NCBI RefSeq assembly: GCF_050003625.1
Contig: NC_134398.1
Span: 93,873,248-93,937,247 of the forward strand
Direction: 5' to 3'
Source: Haematobia irritans
Lineage: Eukaryota > Arthropoda > Insecta > Diptera > Muscidae
DNA length: 64,000 bases
The notes beneath the pieces are model-generated. The model had not been told where the DNA came from and made no database searches. It saw only the letters and a list, made by a program, of their open reading frames with translations. Shown piece by piece: positions 59,668-64,000 of the stretch; position 1 is the first letter of the stretch, and every line of letters starts with the position of its first letter. Made by a program: the position numbers and the translations under genes.

Positions 59668-60600
59668 AATGTCACACACAGACAAAATATTGAATAAAAA
59701 TAAATTAAAAACACAGACCTCGAGCTCGTTTTTTATCAATTATTCATTAATTGGAAAAATAAATTTTATATACCAATATTCGTTATTCCTTCAGCTTTCA
59801 CCATCGGTCTCCTTTGGCACCTTCGTCTTTCTGCACCAGCCCATCACCATCCGTCTTCTTTCCAATTTGACAGTAATTTTTATGCTTACGTTTTTGCAGC
59901 TAGAAGTTCGACATCCTTCACATCCACCACTTTGGCGACAAATGAGGTACATCTGCTCTTTACTCTATCAGCGATTTCTGGGCATTCTCCCATTTTCTTC
60001 TATACTCTCTGCTTATCATCCGCTCTCTTAATTTTGATGCCACGGATGGAGTTTCGTCACTCGCGGGTCCCTCAGTTGATGATTTCACCGATTTACAGTG
60101 TCCTCCAAAGTGAGGAGCTGCCGGCGACAAAAAAGCAAATGCTCTTTCCACGATTCCTTCCTTAAACCTTTTTTTCATGCTTCTCTAATTTCAATATGAG
60201 CGTAGATTTATTTTGCTCGTAAAGATTCTCCAATACCTCAACCTCTTGGTTGACATCATAGATCCCGGTATGATTCATCATTAGATCCCAGTACAAATCA
60301 TTGATTTGTTCCATTTGCACTTCCCAGGTTTTTCTTGATTCTTTTAGCAAAAATTTACTATCGATTTGCTCTTAGTCCACTGTACTTTTCCGCATCTTCC
60401 GAGTAAGTTGCCTTATTCTTTCTGTCCTCCATTCTGCTACCACCTCGTCTCGATTGTGGTTATAATATTGACCTTATTGTTTTATATTTTGTTTAATTCG
60501 TTGTTATATCCACGAATTACTAAATGTGTTTGGTGGTGGTGTTTTTACATTAAAATATTATTTAATATATTTTTGTTATTTGGTCGCTGTTGAAGCCTAG
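59668..60600 (-). pseudogene. Possible LTR-retrotransposon gag N-terminal remnant
   Basis: On the minus strand an ATG near 60430 starts MEDRKNKATYSEDAEKYSGL. After two stops a 62-codon frame reads WEVQMEQINDLYWDLMMNHTG with an Asp/Glu/Lys-rich helical segment, and another frame (59960-60178) reads ERAFAFLSPAAPHFGGHC. It looks like a helical gag start, but no polymerase or LTR is recognised, and it could be a decayed host exon copy. Confidence 0.3.
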
Positions 60601-61872
60601 GCTTACACTTTTTTAATTGAATTCCAATGTTTGGCCTTGGAATAAACCTTATTCACTGTTTGGCCGTGAAGACTCCTTTTCCCTTGAATTGTATTCTTCA
60701 AGAGATTTTTTTCGTCGCTATCAAAGCCGTGACACGCTTTCTCACTGAATTTTTTTGAAGTGATTAAACAAATTATTTTGTTTTTAAAGTGTTATGAGGA
60801 CCTGATTCAATAGAGCTTCTTTCCTCTGGTAGGGGATAGTCGTTTTTATTGAAGGACTAATGTTTAAGTTTCCCTTAATTTTTAAGGAAATTTGTTTGAA
60901 TCCGGCTCGAAGGACCATGTACAATTAATTTTCATTGATAACAATTGCAGTGAGCTCCATTTGAAATCCCAAATCAAAAAACCTTTTCTGGTTGAGTTCC
61001 AAATGAATTCTAATTACTTTATTGAATAGTCTAGATACAACACACGGTTGCAACATGCTATCCCTACAATCTTGTCGCTATTCTAAACAAACATATGCCG
61101 CTGCGTTTTATTATCGGCGGAATATCAATGTCTGTGATATTCCATGTTCAAAGAATATTTATTTTGAGCAGTTAATTTTTTCGGTTGAGATAGAGTTGTA
61201 TCTGCTTTATTATTGGCGCACACTGAATGGAAGTTGCATTCGTCAAAAAAGTCCAAACGGCTTAAAGGCATTTCACAATATCTTTATTTTCAAATCAGGG
61301 TTGTCCTGTCGCAAATTGTGACAATAGTCGTAACCCTAATGCAGAAAATCTAATTTTGTACAAAAGAAATTATAAACATTTTTAATTTAATTTAGGATGG
61401 CTCCCCGATATAGGCATGTAAAAAATATGTATTTCATTGTATTTATTGAAAACTCAAACAGTTCTCATCTCTCATTCGCAACTGCAAACAATTCTGAGTT
61501 TGCCTGGTCCATTATGTTCATCCAAACTTTGATTGCATCAGCGAATGACTAGCTAGAGTTTTGACAATGTTTAATTAGTATGGAAATTAGCTCTAATAAG
61601 TCAAAAGTGAATTTATATAATTCTCTCTAAACAGCACTTCACTTATGGAAGACTTAAGTAGTGGTTTTCCGCTCTGTCAGTTTTTGCAGAAATTTGTGGA
61701 AGGTAACGTTTACTGCACCATCGAGTATGACATAGTAATTTTGGCTTGGAGTCTCCCATTGAAATAAGTCTATTCTCTATTTTACTCTCTATAAATCCGT
61801 TAGTAATTTTTTGAACATACCTGAGAATTGAAACTTCTTCGAACATATAATTTTTTGAGTTTGTGACTTTTC
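60601..61872. other. Unassigned intronic sequence
   Basis: About 1.3 kb with no recognisable gene, RNA or repeat border. Short ORFs near 61022-61321 and 61643-61846 show no known features. Confidence 0.4.
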
Positions 61873-61937
61873 TTAGGTTAGGTTAAAGTGGCAGCCCGAT
61901 TAAGTTTCAAGTGGCAGCCCGATTAAGTTAAAGTGTT
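61873..61937 (-). mobile_element. LINE-P 3' tail fragment, duplicated
   Basis: On the minus strand this is the last part of LINE-P (GGGCTGCCACTT then TAACCTAACCTAA). The AAGTGGCAGCCCGATTAAG block occurs twice in tandem. It borders the left edge of the duplicated segment U2. Confidence 0.65.
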
Positions 61938-62865
61938 TTTTTTTTTAGTTTATTTTTTTTTTTTTTGAGTTTCTTTATTACTGCTTATTTTATTCGTTTA
62001 GAAATCTCATTTCTGCACGCCACTATATACAAAAAAATTGTAAGAATGTAATGTAAATGCCTTTTTTGAAAAAATTGGCCAAAATTCTGTATTTTTTGAA
62101 GTTCTAAATTGTGAAGTTTACAACTTTTAATCTAAAGCACATTGGTACACAATTGTTTCTTCCTAAAATGTTAGGTTATCAGGCTCACTTAGACTATTCA
62201 GTCCATTGTGATACCACATTGGTGAACTTCTTCTTTTCACTCTTTTCTTTACCTGTCCTCTATTTTACTACCTCCTGATGGCGTCAAGTTTGTATCATAT
62301 GCAAACGTGTGTGACATTTTTTCTTTTACCTCCTTTTTGGACTTGGACTTACTTCTTGCTCTGCAATAAACCGTTCATTTTTATGGACACAGAGAAAGTT
62401 TTAATCCAAATACGATCAGGACAATATAAAGATAGTTTAGACACATTAGTTTTAGTTGTGTGTATCATGTGTCAGATTTATTTTTCATTTGGTGTTTGGT
62501 ATAATTAATAAAATAGCAATGTTATCAAATGCTAGTACTAAAAGCATTAAGTGAAATTTTCTTTCTGCTCCGTTCCGTTGTGTTAATTAATTTAGTTTTC
62601 CAAAGTGTCACCAAAACTGGCAGAAATTCTGTACAGCAAATGATTTGGTTGTAACAGATTTGAAAGGTTATTGTTGCTGCAACCAATATTTGGATGTACA
62701 TGGACGAAAACGACAGTTTTTATATGTTTCGGTGTAAAAATTATATTTTGGGACACAATTTTTAAGTGCAAGCATATAACGTTCATAAACTAACATAACA
62801 TGTTTGCGACATACATATATGTTAATATGTTAGAACATACTATGTTTGGGACATAACATTTTTTA

Positions 62866-63606
62866 GATAGAAGTAGAAGAAGTAACAAAAGTCGGGTAAA
62901 GTGGGCAGTGACCAAGAGTCTGGCCCAATTAGTCGACCTGTAGACGGGTCGACAGGTGGCGACACTTTGGCAAGTCGAACCTTTTCGAACACACAAAAAA
63001 ATTTTTTCTGATTCAATCACGAAATTAGTTGATCCAATTAATTTTTAATTGAAATGTCTTCAATCACAGAAATGATAGTATCAATTAAAAAATTAATTGA
63101 AGGTCAATCAAAAAGTTAATTGATCCAATTAAAAAATTAATTGATACTATTATTTTTGTGATTGATTTTTGTTTCAATTAAAAAATTTGTTGAATCAATT
63201 AAATTTTTAATTGAATATTTTTTAAAACTCAATTAAAATTTTAATTGGAAAAATTTTCGTGACATTTTTTTGTGTGAAGGTAACGACATCAAAAGGAGGC
63301 AATCCCTCAGGAAAGACATTCAAAGAACGCAGAAATGCTTTGTTTATCCTAAAGAAATTAGGATCTGTCGATCCAAGCACGTTGTCGGCTAAGCAAAGGG
63401 ATTCCTTAAAATGGGCTCAAGGAATTCTTGAAGCTGGCAAAAGGGAACGATCACCGGATGAACTGCCATCCTCTAAACGGGATCAAAGATCGTTTGCCTC
63501 AGTTGCAAAATATAGCCTTGTGATGGTTATCATTAATAAAGGAGCATTGGACGGTATGGTTCCAAAGCAAAAATGGAGAGAAATTGAGGACGATGTCTGG
63601 TGTCTA
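62866..63606 (+). pseudogene. LINE-P ORF1 5' part (in U2), split by a MITE
   Basis: Same content as 51525-52266: GGNPSGKTFKERRNALF, then QRDSLKWAQGILEAGKRERS and KQKWREIEDDVWCL, ending where the second MITE begins. No further LINE-P follows on this strand. Confidence 0.65.
62990..63276. mobile_element. MITE with CACACAAAAAAA ends, U2 copy
   Basis: Sister of 51651-51936 at the identical site with AA flanks; carried along with the duplicated segment. Confidence 0.75.
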
Positions 63607-63852
63607 CACACAAAAAAATTTTTTTCTGATTCAATCACGAAATTAATTGATCCAATTAATTTTTTAATTGAAATGTCTTCAATCACAGAAATGATAGTAT
63701 CAATTAAAAAATTAATTGAAGGTCAATTAAAAAATTAATTGATCCAATTAAAAAATTAATTGATACTATTAATTTTTGTGATTGATTTTTGTTTCAATTA
63801 AAAAATTTTTTTATTCAATCAAATTTTTAATTGAATATTTTTTAAAACTCAA
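63607..63852. mobile_element. MITE with CACACAAAAAAA ends, right end replaced
   Basis: Sister of 52267-52541. The last 30 bp or so, including the right inverted end, are missing because a minus-strand LINE-P copy joins at CAATTAGG. Confidence 0.75.
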
Positions 63853-64000
63853 TTAGGTTAGGTTAAAGTGGCAGCCCGATTAAGATTCAGGCTCACTTAG
63901 ACTATTCAGTCCATTGTGATACCACATTAACTAAAAGTACCTATTACATATGGGCACTTCTAGTTTTAACCGCTGAACCTTCTTGATTATTTTTCTTTGT
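63853..64000 (-). mobile_element. LINE-P copy 3, 3' end, continuing beyond the window
   Basis: On the minus strand it reads from the end of the coding part (AAGGTTCAGCGGTTAAAAC) through AAGTGCCCATATGTAATAGG to GTGGTATCACAATGGACTG, TCTAAGTGAGCCTGAATC, GGGCTGCCACTTTAACCTAACCTAA. This is the complete form of the tail shared with the SINE. Confidence 0.85.

Larger units (their letters stand above)
61938..63606 (+). repeat. Near-duplicate segment, copy U2
   Basis: Matches 50531-52266 throughout, including the SINE fragment (62169-62240, shortened), the ACATATG piece (62680-62866), the MITE at 62990-63276, the ORF1 start and the beginning of the second MITE. The nearly unchanged sequence points to a recent duplication, or to recent copying of one source. 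Confidence 0.8.

Noticed and set aside
45538..64000. Search for the missing Cand1 C-terminal exons
   Set aside because: No HEAT/TIP120-like frame with splice sites was seen on the + strand; all long frames belong to mobile elements.

Overview
The window looks like nuclear DNA of a higher fly. A muscid or other calyptrate relative (Stomoxys, Haematobia or Musca type) is my inference. The reasons are a fly-like Cand1 gene with GT-AG introns, a mariner very close to the irritans subfamily (Himar1 type), and dense AT-rich mobile DNA of the sort seen in muscid genomes. I see no bacterial, viral or organellar content.

The only confident host gene is Cand1 (cullin-associated NEDD8-dissociated protein 1), on the + strand. 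Four exons (13490-13531, 13606-14279, 14338-14500, 44173-45537) join in frame to give 748 residues, about the first 60% of the usual length. Introns 1 and 2 are 74 and 58 bp. Intron 3 is 29,672 bp and intron 4 is at least 18,463 bp, running off the right edge; both are packed with transposable elements. A 106-codon ORF with a possible membrane segment starts 81 bp upstream on the opposite strand and may share the promoter.

Left flank (1-13030): a decayed minus-strand Ty3/gypsy element of CsRn1 type, split in gag by a LINE, followed by non-autonomous inverted-repeat elements, two of which contain a second copy of their own family. Intron 3 holds a CCCAGC-ended element containing a TTAA-flanked (piggyBac-type) element, a zinc-knuckle LINE with three inserted retroposons, hAT-type elements, a first copy of a RNase H-bearing LINE (called LINE-P here), Jockey-group LINEs and a minus-strand copia element. 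Intron 4 holds a large inverted-repeat element, a rearranged mariner, a second LINE-P copy broken by six insertions, an almost intact Jockey-group LINE, a possible gag remnant, and a 1.7 kb near-duplicate of the LINE-P 5' region.

The most interesting relationship is between LINE-P and a tRNA-headed SINE of about 350 bp. They end in the same roughly 65 nt 3' segment and the same short CCTAA (TTAGG on the other strand) tail, so LINE-P is the likely source of the SINE's replication machinery. Several insertion sites can be read exactly, because an uninterrupted copy of the target lies elsewhere in the window.
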